Shown: positions 53,152-61,642 of the stretch, one piece after another
How positions within the stretch are numbered: the stretch's first letter is position 1
Layout: each line of letters opens with the position of its first letter
Assembly (NCBI RefSeq): GCF_007992115.1
Contig: NZ_BJZQ01000001.1
Location: 529,888-593,887 of the forward strand
Length of the DNA stretch: 64,000 nt
Source: Aeromicrobium flavum
GTDB taxonomy: Bacteria > Actinomycetota > Actinomycetes > Propionibacteriales > Nocardioidaceae
Direction: 5' to 3'
The notes under the pieces: generated by a model
What the model saw: the letters and a program-made list of their open reading frames with translations, nothing else
Told to the model about the DNA's origin: nothing
Databases searched by the model: none
Position numbers and translations under genes: made by a program

Positions 53152-53968
53152 TCCGGCGGCATCCGTCGAGTCCGTACGTCTGTTGCTGCATGACCGGGGC
53201 TGGCAATCCTTGACCAGGGCACTCCTCATGGCCGCGTCCCAACAGATGACCGACCTCATGGTTCACCAAGTAGATCCGGTAGGACAGGACGTCGTCGCGG
53301 TAGCTGTCAGTGGCATGTGCCCAACGTCGAGCGTTCAGGACCACAAGGTCACCGTTGCGGCAAGAGACCTTTCCTCTCGTCTCCAAGGGAGCGCACAGCT
53401 TGTCGGTCGTCGCCGGACTTGCGAGGAGGATCCGCGCAGCGCCGTCTCTGGATACTCGATGAAGAGGACGATTCTCGATCGCCCCCCAGCTTCGGGAGTC
53501 CGCCAGGATGTCGTCGATGGTGAGCGCGGTCTCGCGAGGAGGAAGAGGAAGCTCTCGCTCCACTTCGACCGTGTAGGTGAGTGGGCTGGATCCAGGGTCC
53601 GGGGGAGTGGGGCTCTGGGCTTTCACCACCCGGAACGTGCCGGATCCAGCGTCCGGAATTCGTACGCGTTGAGCCTCAAGACCTTTCGCACCCTTCGGCG
53701 GGCGCGAAGTCGGGCCGCGCCGCGTCGGCGGTATCGCCGGAGGAGTCGATTTGTCGGCCGGCAACGTGAGATCGATCCGGCCCGATCCGCCGGCCGAGGG
53801 GCCAGGTGAGAGGCCGTCCGGATCAGTTCCCGAACTGCTCATGTCGACACCGACCCACGCAGCGAGGGCCAAGGCACCAAGGGATACGCCGGCCCGTCGC
53901 CAGCGTCGTCCGGTGGTGCCGGGCGGGAGCGGAGCGCGGCGACTACCGCGTCGAGTTCGCACTGTCAT
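53129..53968 (-). CDS. DUF3152 putative secreted zinc metalloprotease, copy 2
   Basis: 279 aa. Basic N terminus, one anchor (AGVSLGALALAAWVGVDM), a linker, and the DUF3152 domain with zinc motif NHEVGHLLGRGH and the paired cysteines in KLCAPLETRGKVSC and LDGCRRN. Overlaps tlpA2 upstream by 26 bp and lnt2 downstream by 23 bp, so it is an integral operon member. The site in copy 1 is NHEFGHALGLPH, the same HExGH pattern. Confidence 0.8.
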   Translation of the reverse strand: MTVRTRRGSRRAPLPPGTTGRRWRRAGVSLGALALAAWVGVDMSSSGTDPDGLSPGPSAGGSGRIDLTLPADKSTPPAIPPTRRGPTSRPPKGAKGLEAQRVRIPDAGSGTFRVVKAQSPTPPDPGSSPLTYTVEVERELPLPPRETALTIDDILADSRSWGAIENRPLHRVSRDGAARILLASPATTDKLCAPLETRGKVSCRNGDLVVLNARRWAHATDSYRDDVLSYRIYLVNHEVGHLLGRGHEECPGQGLPAPVMQQQTYGLDGCRRNVWPSGG

Positions 53969-54569
53969 CGGACTCGGCCAATACCGGCGCGATCAGACTC
54001 CGCAACGTCGCTGCCGTCACCTTTCCGATGACACGAGCGGCAACGCGCCCCTGCCGGTCCACGACAAGCGTCGTCGGCACAGCGGCTGAAGACAGAGCGC
54101 CGTTGAAGGAGAGGGTCGCTTGGGCAGAGTCGTCTGCCACCGCACTGTCGTAAGGGACCTCGTACTCGCGCTCGAACGCTCTGGCGGCGGCCTCGTTGTC
54201 GCGGATATTGAGGCCGACGAACGTCACGTCCGACTCGAACTGGTTCGCCACCTCGACCAGATCTGGTGCTTCCTCCGCACAAGGAACGCACCAGGAACCC
54301 CAGACGTTGTAGACCACGACCGCGCCTCGCAAGCTAGTTGTGTCGAGCGTCTCGCCACTCAGCATCTTCGCTGTGAAGGACCGCGTCTGAATGCGGCGGT
54401 CGCCGTCGAACTCCTCGATCACCGCGCTTCCATCTCCTCGAGCCTGGCTCTTCTCGGACGTTGGGTTCGTCAGGAACAAAGCCAGGCCCACGCCGATCAA
54501 CACGACGACGAGACCGACGAACAGTCGTTTGCCCGAGACGCGGGGACGGACGAGTTTGATCACGTGCAC
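53943..54569 (-). CDS. TlpA/ResA-type thiol-disulfide oxidoreductase, copy 2
   Basis: 208 aa from GTG at 54569 (GTG 54563 possible), 8 bp after ccdA2. N-terminal anchor (LFVGLVVVLIGVGLALFL), thioredoxin fold with WCVPC (C94, C97) and AAVPTTLVVD. Receives electrons from CcdA2. The partner of ResB2/CcsB2 in keeping heme-attachment cysteines reduced. Confidence 0.88.
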   Translation of the reverse strand: MHVIKLVRPRVSGKRLFVGLVVVLIGVGLALFLTNPTSEKSQARGDGSAVIEEFDGDRRIQTRSFTAKMLSGETLDTTSLRGAVVVYNVWGSWCVPCAEEAPDLVEVANQFESDVTFVGLNIRDNEAAARAFEREYEVPYDSAVADDSAQATLSFNGALSSAAVPTTLVVDRQGRVAARVIGKVTAATLRSLIAPVLAESDDSANSTR

Positions 54570-54577
54570 ATTCGCTT

Positions 54578-55354
54578 TCAGATGGGAGGTTGCCAAGAAT
54601 TCATCAGGCCTTGCGTTGCTGCCATCAACTCGGACCAAACGCCCGTGAGTTGCAGGATGCCAAGCAGGATGAGGAATCCGCCGCCGGTGCGTGCGACGAG
54701 GGACGCATGCTGGCGTGCCCAGGCGAAGCGGCGCATCCACTTGGTGACCGAGAGGCCTGCCAGTAGGAACGGAATTCCCAGTCCGAGGCTGTAGGCGAAC
54801 GCCAACATGGCTCCTCGTCCCGCAGTGGCCGAGGTCGTGGAGAGCGCCAACACGGCAGCGAGGGCCGGTCCGATGCAGGGGGTCCAACCCACACCGAACA
54901 CGACACCGAGCAGGGGCGCTCCCACCAAACCAACCTTCGGACGATACGAGAGGCGGAACGAACGATTGAACAGCAAGAGACGAGAACCTGAGAACGCGAA
55001 GACCAGCCCTAGAAAGACCGTGAGGATCCCCGAGTAGCGGATGATCTCGTCCTGGTATTGGACGAGACGCGACCCAAGCGCTCCGAACAGTGCCCCATAA
55101 CTTGTGAAGACCGCCGCGAACCCCAGGACGAAGAGCCCGGCCCCCAGAAGGGACCGTCGGCGACCGGTCGTGGCCTCGCCTCGCAGTTCGCGCACGACCG
55201 ACGACTCTTGGCCGTCCACGCCGGCAACGTAGGACAAGTATGCGGGCACGAGGGGAAGTGAGCAGGGGGAGAAGAAGGAGACGACCCCGGCGACGATCGA
55301 GACCAACAGTGCCGGGAGAAGCGAACCCGACAGGATCAGTTCTTGGAGGTCCAT
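54578..55354 (-). CDS. ccdA: Thiol-disulfide interchange membrane protein CcdA, copy 2
   Basis: 258 aa, six helices, cysteines in [19 protein letters not shown] and [15 protein letters not shown]. Third gene of the dsbA-led operon, 7 bp after the VKOR gene. Reductive arm (CcdA, TlpA) and oxidative arm (VKOR, DsbA) of extracytoplasmic thiol chemistry are thus encoded together. Confidence 0.92.
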   Translation of the reverse strand: MDLQELILSGSLLPALLVSIVAGVVSFFSPCSLPLVPAYLSYVAGVDGQESSVVRELRGEATTGRRRSLLGAGLFVLGFAAVFTSYGALFGALGSRLVQYQDEIIRYSGILTVFLGLVFAFSGSRLLLFNRSFRLSYRPKVGLVGAPLLGVVFGVGWTPCIGPALAAVLALSTTSATAGRGAMLAFAYSLGLGIPFLLAGLSVTKWMRRFAWARQHASLVARTGGGFLILLGILQLTGVWSELMAATQGLMNSWQPPI

Positions 55355-55361
55355 CAGGTCT

Positions 55362-55973
55362 TCACGATCCGACCAGGGTCGACCAGTAGAACCAGAACTG
55401 GTGGGCGATCAAGCCCACAATCGACAGGTAAGCGATGGTCAGGATGAGCGATTCCCACCTCCACAGCGTTTTGAAGAATGGCGACTCGGCAACCCATCGG
55501 CCCAAATCACCTGACGTCGCGTTCCGTCGGGTGACGAACCAGAAGACGGGCAACATCACCGCCCACACGACCATGCAATAGGGGCACAGGGCCCCGATCC
55601 TGAAGATGCTCTGGAAGATGAGCCAGCTGACGAAGGCCAACCCGAAGAGGACGCCGCCCTGTAGGCAGACCCAATACCACTTGGCGAATCGTGCCCCCGC
55701 GAGGAGCGCCGCACCGGTCGTGGCGACCACGGTGAATCCCACGATGCCGATGAGCGGATTGGGAAAACCGAAAGCAGAGGCCTGCGAGGTCTCCATGACC
55801 GAACCGCAACTCACCAGTGGACTGAAGTCGCAGGAAGGCGTATGGCTCGGGTCGGTCAGAAGGGCCAGCCTTTCGATGATCAGCGCGAGAGCCGCGACGC
55901 AACCCGCGATCCCAGCACCCAGTAGGAACGTAGCCAGGACGCGTCCGTTGTCATGTCGAGTGCGGTTGTCCAT
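55362..55973 (-). CDS. VKOR-family disulfide-forming membrane protein
   Basis: 203 aa, five helices. Loop cysteines C48 and C56 ([11 protein letters not shown]) and quinone-site pair C130 and C133 in CPYC, with the preceding Ser/Thr region GSVMETS. In actinomycetes VKOR replaces DsbB to reoxidise DsbA using menaquinone. Start lies 2 bp from the dsbA stop. It lacks a fused thioredoxin domain; the DsbA next door supplies it. Absent from the first block. Confidence 0.9.
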   Translation of the reverse strand: MDNRTRHDNGRVLATFLLGAGIAGCVAALALIIERLALLTDPSHTPSCDFSPLVSCGSVMETSQASAFGFPNPLIGIVGFTVVATTGAALLAGARFAKWYWVCLQGGVLFGLAFVSWLIFQSIFRIGALCPYCMVVWAVMLPVFWFVTRRNATSGDLGRWVAESPFFKTLWRWESLILTIAYLSIVGLIAHQFWFYWSTLVGS

Positions 55974-55975
55974 GG

Positions 55976-56629
55976 CTATTCAGCGAGGGCTTCGTCGATG
56001 GCGGTGCTGAAATCCTCCACGGCGGCCGGCTCGAATCGTTCACCGTTCAGAAAGAAGGTCGGTGTGCCTTGGACGCCGAGGGCGAGACCATCATCCACGT
56101 CGCGTTGGACGCGGGCAGCGACCTCGGGCGACGCATAGTCGACGTCGTACCGGTCCATGTCGAGTTTCAACTGCACTGCGAACTTGCGGAAGGTGTCGTC
56201 GGCGGGCTCTTGCTTCTCACCCCAACTGGTTTGGGTCTCGTACATGAGTCTGTACATCTGCTCCAGCTTGCCCTGCCGGGCAGCCGATTCCACGGCTCGC
56301 GCCGCGCGCTCGGCGTTGAAGTGCCCGGGCAAGGGAAAGTAGCGTGCGACGAAGGTAACCCGACCGTCATACTTCTCGCGAAGATCCTCGACCACGGGAT
56401 AGGCCGCGCCGCAGGCTTCGCACTCGAAGTCCAGAAACTCCGCGAGGACGACGTCGCTGCTGCCCTTCTTCCCGAGGATGCGGCTGTCCTCACGAACCGT
56501 CAGGTCCGCGGCGCCCGCGCCATCGGCCGTTCGGCTCGGTGTGTCGCGGCCGGCAGTCAGAAGTAGTGCGCCGAGAACGGCCATGAACACCACGACGGCC
56601 AGTACAGCCAATTTGGATTGGATCCGCAC
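55976..56629 (-). CDS. DsbA-like thiol oxidase
   Basis: 217 aa from GTG 56629, 6 bp after a GAGGAG site. One anchor helix (KLAVLAVVVFMAVLGALLL), then a thioredoxin fold of the DsbA/BdbD type with CEAC (C70, C73) in FLDFECEACGAAYP, helical insertion, and cis-Pro in VQGTPTFFLNG. Introduces disulfides outside the membrane and is reoxidised by VKOR. First gene of the six-gene operon; operator H lies 22 bp upstream. Confidence 0.9.
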   Translation of the reverse strand: MRIQSKLAVLAVVVFMAVLGALLLTAGRDTPSRTADGAGAADLTVREDSRILGKKGSSDVVLAEFLDFECEACGAAYPVVEDLREKYDGRVTFVARYFPLPGHFNAERAARAVESAARQGKLEQMYRLMYETQTSWGEKQEPADDTFRKFAVQLKLDMDRYDVDYASPEVAARVQRDVDDGLALGVQGTPTFFLNGERFEPAAVEDFSTAIDEALAE

Positions 56630-56651
56630 GGGGACTCCTCGCATCAGACAG

Positions 56652-56670
56652 ATACTAACTAGGTTAGTAG
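56652..56670. promoter_or_regulatory. BlaI-type operator H (dsbA operon)
   Basis: ATACTA-ACTAGGT-TAGTAG, five of six symmetric positions, 22 bp upstream of the dsbA GTG start. Confidence 0.75.
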
Positions 56671-56747
56671 AAGGTGTGCAACTCGCCGACGGTGGGTGGT
56701 GGTGAAGTGGGCCGATCAACAACCGCACTCGACGTGACACCGGACAT

Positions 56748-57374
56748 TCAGGCGTCCGGAGAACGGTCCTTGGGGCGTCGCCGCCGCAGAATGCCGGCCA
56801 TCAGCACGCCGAGCGAGACCGCGCCGATACCCACGAGCGCGAGCGTGAGGCCTGGGCCGGCGCCGCTGCTCTCGTCGTTAATCTCGCTTGGCTGCCGTGA
56901 TTGCTCGGTCGAGGAGTCGGTCGGCTGTCCCAAGGATGACTGTGGCTGCGCGGTGCCCATCGGCTCGGTCGGCGAGGGTGCCGGTGCCTCGAAGCTCAGT
57001 TCTCCAGCGACCGGGTGTCCGTCGGCCGAGACAACGCGATAGGCGATCTTCCACGTCACCACTGCCGGCGACGCCGAAGTGCCCGGGAGTACGGCAGGAA
57101 TCACAGCGCTCACCTCGTTTCCGTCGGTGTCCGGCGTGAGAGTCACCGCTTCGCGGTCGCCAACAGTGAGACTCAGGGAGCTGAAATCCGCCGACATCTT
57201 GTCGGTGAATGCCAGTGTGACCTCGTTCGGAGGTTCTGCGAGCGACGCTCCGGGTGCGGGATCGGTGGATGTCAGTTCGGTGTGAGCACTTGCCGGTGGG
57301 GCCGGTGCGAGCAGTACCGCCGCGGTTGCCATCGCCGTCAGCAGGGCGGAACGAGTGATCGATCGTGTGACCAA
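56748..57374 (-). CDS. CopC-domain copper-binding protein with C-terminal anchor, copy 2
   Basis: 208 aa, TTG (57374) or GTG (57371) start after GGAGAAG. Signal peptide ending ASA, then HTELTSTDPAPGA with the N-terminal copper-ligand His, DGHPVAG near residue 120, a Pro/Ser-rich linker, one helix, and a basic tail. Same architecture as copy 1 but diverged. Operator I is 170 bp upstream. Confidence 0.87.
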   Translation of the reverse strand: MVTRSITRSALLTAMATAAVLLAPAPPASAHTELTSTDPAPGASLAEPPNEVTLAFTDKMSADFSSLSLTVGDREAVTLTPDTDGNEVSAVIPAVLPGTSASPAVVTWKIAYRVVSADGHPVAGELSFEAPAPSPTEPMGTAQPQSSLGQPTDSSTEQSRQPSEINDESSGAGPGLTLALVGIGAVSLGVLMAGILRRRRPKDRSPDA

Positions 57375-57691
57375 GATTCTTCTCCTGTGGATCTGGATGG
57401 GGCACGGCGCGCCGCCACGCTAGAGAGATCGCTGCTGAGTGATTGGTCTTGTTGCTTCGCCCTCCACTGATGGGCGAAATCGCAGGAAGACTTGTTCATT
57501 CGCTTTCTCCCAGTGTCGAGCTGAGTTTCATCACCAACACGATCTACTAAGCAAGGTAGTACATGGCGATCGGGGCCCGTCGGCGGGTCAGTGCGCGTGT
57601 GGTGAAGACGCCGAAATGTCTCGAATCCCCGGGCTCAAGCCACCAGACTTGCTATGCCACATCGATCGAACGGTTGTGGCGTCGCCGACGA
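57375..57691. other. Intergenic region with operator I
   Basis: 317 bp between copC2 and the M56 gene 2 stop. Apart from operator I no gene or terminator is evident. Confidence 0.5.
57544..57562. promoter_or_regulatory. BlaI-type operator I (copC2)
   Basis: CTACTA-AGCAAGG-TAGTAC, one arm base off perfect symmetry. The nearest downstream gene on either strand is copC2. Confidence 0.75.
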
Positions 57692-58654
57692 CTACTGGAC
57701 GCAGCAATTGTGGAAGAGAGTGTCATCAGAAGGAACCAGCGCGAGGGCTGCCGGTGCAGCACCCACGGCGACGATCGCAGCGACGACCAGCGCGGCGCTG
57801 GTGCGCTTCAGGGGTACGTACGGCAACACCAGCCTGCGTGCCCGCATCGTGGCTCCGGCACCGCCGGCGCCCAGCGCTCCGGACGGTGCTCCCGCGATCC
57901 CGCCCCCAGCCAATCGAAAGAGAGCCACTGCCAGTGTGGGTCGATCCTTGGGTGCGACGGCGTCGTCTGCATGCATTTCGACCAGGTTGCTGATCTGCTC
58001 GTGAACCGTTCGGAAGAACGGGAGCCAAGGAAGTGCGTCCGCCAGTGCCCGGGACCTGAGAACGAGTCGGTCATGTCGTGACCGAAGGTGAGCGCGTTCA
58101 TGGCGGAGCACCAATCTGAGCTGCTCGTGGGTCAGAGCCTCGCGTGCACCTCGCGTCACGACGACGGCTCCAGTCGCGGGTCCCCGTCGAGGGTCTGCGA
58201 CACAGTACACCGCGGCCGCGTCGTGATCGAGGTGGAAGACGTTGTCACCGGTGGGCCTCGCAACCTTCGCCAGCGCTATCAGATGGCGCGTCCGCGCTCT
58301 TTGCGCTTCCTTTTGACGCGACCACAGTGCCCGAGCCACTCGCCCGAAGAGGATCGAGAGCAGGACGATGCCCACCGAACTGACGACGGCGCCGGCCACC
58401 GAGGAGTACTGGTGGGACAGCTCCACCACACAGACGCGGATGATCTCACCCAAGGTCTCGACGACGGACATCCCCGGCAGTGTCAAGGCGACGCAGGCGA
58501 GCAACAGAGAAACGACTGTGGCTCCAGACAACGCCTGCCACAGGGCGATTCCGAGTCGCGGTGCACGCCGTGGCCACTCAGCCGACTTGAGGCCGAACTG
58601 GCCTGCCAACATGAACGCGCCTGCCAGCAGGAGGAATCCCAGGGCAATGTTCAT
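57692..58654 (-). CDS. M56-family membrane metalloprotease (BlaR1-type sensor), copy 2
   Basis: 320 aa. Helices as in copy 1, cytoplasmic domain with LDHDAAAVYC and the zinc site HERAH at 185-189, and a final helix around 285-305. The C-terminal tail is only about 15 residues, DDTLFHNCCVQ, with H315, C317 and C318 aligned to the same residues of copy 1. No penicillin-binding domain. Coupled to blaI2 by a 4-bp overlap; likely cleaves BlaI2 on sensing an extracytoplasmic signal. Confidence 0.88.
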   Translation of the reverse strand: MNIALGFLLLAGAFMLAGQFGLKSAEWPRRAPRLGIALWQALSGATVVSLLLACVALTLPGMSVVETLGEIIRVCVVELSHQYSSVAGAVVSSVGIVLLSILFGRVARALWSRQKEAQRARTRHLIALAKVARPTGDNVFHLDHDAAAVYCVADPRRGPATGAVVVTRGAREALTHEQLRLVLRHERAHLRSRHDRLVLRSRALADALPWLPFFRTVHEQISNLVEMHADDAVAPKDRPTLAVALFRLAGGGIAGAPSGALGAGGAGATMRARRLVLPYVPLKRTSAALVVAAIVAVGAAPAALALVPSDDTLFHNCCVQ

Positions 58655-59016
58655 GACTGCCGGTCGTCTCCGCGCAGGGGGTCTTGCACGATCTGCCTCA
58701 GCGACTCCAAAACGTCTTCATCGAGCCGATCCACGAAGCGCATCAACACTCCGTGCCGGTCGCCGCTCTCGGCGAGGACGTCCTCAAGGAGGGATGCGGT
58801 GTACTCCTCGTGGCTCTCCTTCGGGCTGTAGATGTATGCGCGCCCGTGGCGTGACCTGGTGAGGAGGCCCTTCTTGTGAAGGTTGTCCATGACAGTCATC
58901 ACGGTGGTGTAGGCGATCTCTCGCTCGGTCGCGATGTCCTCCTGGACGTCGCGCACTGTCTGTGGCGCGTTCTTGTCCCAGAGGCGCTGCATGACTGCTG
59001 TCTCCAGTGGGCCCAT
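58651..59016 (-). CDS. blaI: BlaI/MecI-family repressor, copy 2
   Basis: 121 aa from ATG 59016. MGPLETAVMQRLWDKNAPQT and TTVMTVMDNLHKKGLLTR form the winged helix, with dimerisation helices after. Very similar to copy 1 in the DNA-binding half, so both should recognise the same operators. Operator J is 22 bp upstream. The longer frame to 59097 crosses the operator and is rejected. Confidence 0.92.
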   Translation of the reverse strand: MGPLETAVMQRLWDKNAPQTVRDVQEDIATEREIAYTTVMTVMDNLHKKGLLTRSRHGRAYIYSPKESHEEYTASLLEDVLAESGDRHGVLMRFVDRLDEDVLESLRQIVQDPLRGDDRQS

Positions 59017-59038
59017 GCCAGACCGCCTTCCTTCATTT

Positions 59039-59057
59039 GTACTAAGAACGATCGTAC
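59039..59057. promoter_or_regulatory. BlaI-type operator J (blaI2)
   Basis: GTACTA-AGAACGA-TCGTAC, GTAC and inner bases symmetric with one mismatch. Like site C it is a weaker variant in front of a blaI gene. Confidence 0.65.
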
Positions 59058-59106
59058 CTCCCGGCGTACGGGTGCCTCGCGCAGAGTCAAGCACCACTGG
59101 CGCGCG

Positions 59107-60408
59107 TCAGGTACCGAAGAGCTCATGCCCCACGTAGGGATCACCGGACCGAAGTGGTGGTACCGCGTAGACCGCGCTACCGACATGCTTCGCATGTGCG
59201 CTCAACAGGTCGCCGCCGTCATCGAGCGCTTGTTGGATGGGGATGAAGCCACGGCGAGGGTCGGCCTGCCAAGCCACGAAAAGCATGCCAGCTCGACGAC
59301 CTTCGGCCTGGGGCCCATGATCGAAATTCCATGAGCGTCGATAGATTCGCTGGCCGGCGACGTTCTGGGCGCTACTGAGTCTGATGTGAGCGCGCGGATC
59401 GATGAGCAACTCGCCGGCGGCGTCGCGGCGGGCGAGTTCCACCGGATCGTGCTCGCGCGAATGACCCAACGCAGCACCCGTGACGGTGCTTCGCCCCATC
59501 GCCGTGTCGCGCTCCGGCATGGAGAGCGCAAACCAGCCGTCCAGGTCGATGTGGATCTGTCGAACCACGGCATAGCTGCCGCCGTCCATCCATCTCGCGG
59601 GTCCGACACCTTCGCGGGCTGTGACCACGGTTTCCCAGAGCGATGAACCACGTTCCGGATTGTTCGTTCCGTCGCGCTGACCCATGATGTTGCGGGGCGT
59701 TTGACGAACGTCTGATGCCGATGCCGCGCTCTGGCTGAATCCTCGAACAGACCAACGCACCTGCGCGCGATTCTTGAGCGTCGACAGCACAGCCTGCACC
59801 GCTCCAGCGAGCCGCATCGGGTCCTCGGCGCCCAACTGAATCAAGAAGTCCCCGTCGCACTGGTCCGGAGCGAGTCGATCGACGTCGAACGCGGGAAGTG
59901 GTACGAGGGGCTTGGGAATTCGCGCGCCCAGTCCGCAGCGCTGTAGAAGGCTGGACCCGATGCCGATCGTGAACTCCAGGCTGGCGGCCCGCAGGTCCGC
60001 ACCTGCCGCGGCGGTCGTGCTCGGCGCGGCGCCAGGTGCCAACTGCTGGGCGAGTCTGCTCCATTCGATCAGCAGCTCTCGCGCAGCCACTGCCAGGTCG
60101 GACGGTGTCTGGCCGGGATCGTCGGAAAGGTCGATCGACAGGATGTGACCACATGCGGGAATCGGGGCAGCCACTCCCGCTGGCAGGGCAGAGCGCGTTG
60201 ACGCGACTGACTCCGAACGGGCAAGGCGCGCAGCCAGGGCCTCCGACGTTGCACCAGAGGCGGGACTGATGCTGCGTCCGCCGACCAAACCGGCCACCCC
60301 ACCCACCCCAGCCGCTCCGACAAGACCGACCAGCGACCTACGGGAGATCCTCCGTCCGGCCGAGGGCTCGTACTTGTCGTGGGCAGCGCCGGGATTCTCC
60401 ACATTCAC
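59107..60408 (-). CDS. DyP-type heme peroxidase with Tat signal (EfeB-like)
   Basis: 433 aa. Tat signal with RRISRRSLVGLVG, then a DyP domain with the GxxDG motif in GQRDGTNN near residue 242 and the proximal heme His in AHIRLSS. Exported folded with heme. Third gene of sco1-PCuAC-DyP, overlapping the PCuAC gene by 4 bp. It could use peroxide, deferrochelate heme as in EfeB, or serve as an oxidase in copper stress; none of these can be read from sequence. EfeU and EfeO are not adjacent. Confidence 0.87.
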   Translation of the reverse strand: MNVENPGAAHDKYEPSAGRRISRRSLVGLVGAAGVGGVAGLVGGRSISPASGATSEALAARLARSESVASTRSALPAGVAAPIPACGHILSIDLSDDPGQTPSDLAVAARELLIEWSRLAQQLAPGAAPSTTAAAGADLRAASLEFTIGIGSSLLQRCGLGARIPKPLVPLPAFDVDRLAPDQCDGDFLIQLGAEDPMRLAGAVQAVLSTLKNRAQVRWSVRGFSQSAASASDVRQTPRNIMGQRDGTNNPERGSSLWETVVTAREGVGPARWMDGGSYAVVRQIHIDLDGWFALSMPERDTAMGRSTVTGAALGHSREHDPVELARRDAAGELLIDPRAHIRLSSAQNVAGQRIYRRSWNFDHGPQAEGRRAGMLFVAWQADPRRGFIPIQQALDDGGDLLSAHAKHVGSAVYAVPPLRSGDPYVGHELFGT

Positions 60409-60905
60409 GGCCGGTCGGCCCGATCAATCACAGGAACCCGCATGTCCATCTCGGAGCCGCTCTCGAACACGAACCGGACATCGATCGACGTGCCCGCCAC
60501 CAGGTCGTCTCGAGGGCCGATGAGCATCAGGTGAAGTCCGCCCGGCTTCAAACTCACACTGGACCCGGCAGGGAGGTCGACTCGTTCGACTTCCACCATC
60601 GAGCCGGAGTTCCCTGAAGTGACCGTCTCGTGAATTTCGATCGCGCGAACAGCGTCACTTGAGACACGAATTAATGCGTCATCCTCGTCGCTGCTGTTCT
60701 TGATGTCGGCATAGGCGACGCTCATCGCCGCCTCGGGGTCGACCGCTGTCGAAAGGTCGATGGCGGCTGCCCATGCGGACGTGATGCTCAGATCGTCGCC
60801 ATCATGCGGTTGCGGAGCGGCGGTCCCGCCGCAACCAACGAGGGCAACGAGACAGAAAAGAACGAGAGCCGCACGGAGTGCTGCGGTCGAGCTGGATTTC
60901 AGCAC
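60405..60905 (-). CDS. PCuAC copper chaperone lipoprotein
   Basis: 166 aa. Lipobox ALVGC. The PCuAC fold carries the H-x10-M...H-x-M motif: IEIHETVTSGNSGSM and GLHLM give His and Met ligands for Cu(I). In other bacteria PCuAC delivers copper to the CuA site of cytochrome oxidase, usually with Sco. Here it follows sco1 by 9 bp, and no oxidase gene is present, so storage or stress use is also possible. Confidence 0.88.
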   Translation of the reverse strand: MLKSSSTAALRAALVLFCLVALVGCGGTAAPQPHDGDDLSITSAWAAAIDLSTAVDPEAAMSVAYADIKNSSDEDDALIRVSSDAVRAIEIHETVTSGNSGSMVEVERVDLPAGSSVSLKPGGLHLMLIGPRDDLVAGTSIDVRFVFESGSEMDMRVPVIDRADRP

Positions 60906-60914
60906 CGTCCCACC

Positions 60915-61544
60915 TCAACCATGCCGCTCGAGGAGCCCGGGCAGTTCCTCGACGTAGGTATCTACGCCGACTGTCTCGCGGAAGTAGCCGACCATCCCTC
61001 CGCCGGGTTTGAGCACGATCAACTGGGCACCGTGGGTCACCTCGTAGGAGTCGTCGGTCACGGTGGGTGCCTCGACGTTGATGCCGTAGGACAATGCCGC
61101 GTCGATCACACTCTTGATGGGACCACGCACTCCCGTGAAATCGGGTTCGATTGCACCGAGCCACGTGTCGAGTTGCTCAGGAGTGTCACGACGGGGGTCG
61201 GTGCTGACGAGAGCAACGTCGATCCTCGCGCGGACGTCAGCGTCGAGTCGCTCCAAGGCGACAGCAAGGTCTGCCATCGTCAATGGGCAGACGTCGGGAC
61301 AACTGGTGTAACCGAAGTACACCAACCGGATGCGACCTTCCTCCACGTCGGTGAAGGACCAGGGCTTTCCGGTCGTGTCCTGCAGTACTTGCGTCGACGG
61401 ACCCAGCGGATCGCCGGATATCTCGCCGTAGCCGGACTCCTCTCCATAGCCCGATGAGCTCTGCGACGGCACCTCGTCGGGCGCGCAAGCCGCCAGGCTC
61501 ACCATCCCCGCGACGACTAGGACAACGCCGGGCAGCCAACGCAT
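60915..61544 (-). CDS. sco1: SCO1/SenC copper chaperone lipoprotein
   Basis: 209 aa from ATG 61544, with GGAGACC upstream. Lipobox SLAAC (C20). Thioredoxin-fold with metal-binding FGYTSCPDVCPLTM (C82, C86) and the distal His in VTHGAQLIVL. Delivers copper to CuA of cytochrome oxidase or acts as a thiol-disulfide reductase. First gene of a three-gene operon; operator K lies 98 bp upstream. Confidence 0.9.
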   Translation of the reverse strand: MRWLPGVVLVVAGMVSLAACAPDEVPSQSSSGYGEESGYGEISGDPLGPSTQVLQDTTGKPWSFTDVEEGRIRLVYFGYTSCPDVCPLTMADLAVALERLDADVRARIDVALVSTDPRRDTPEQLDTWLGAIEPDFTGVRGPIKSVIDAALSYGINVEAPTVTDDSYEVTHGAQLIVLKPGGGMVGYFRETVGVDTYVEELPGLLERHG

Positions 61545-61642
61545 TGCAGGTCTCCACTTCACGGTTTGGCACTTCTTCCAGTCTCTTGGACGCGTCAGTC
61601 ACCGGCGGGCGGCCGGCGGGTCATGAACGGGTACGTGGTGAA

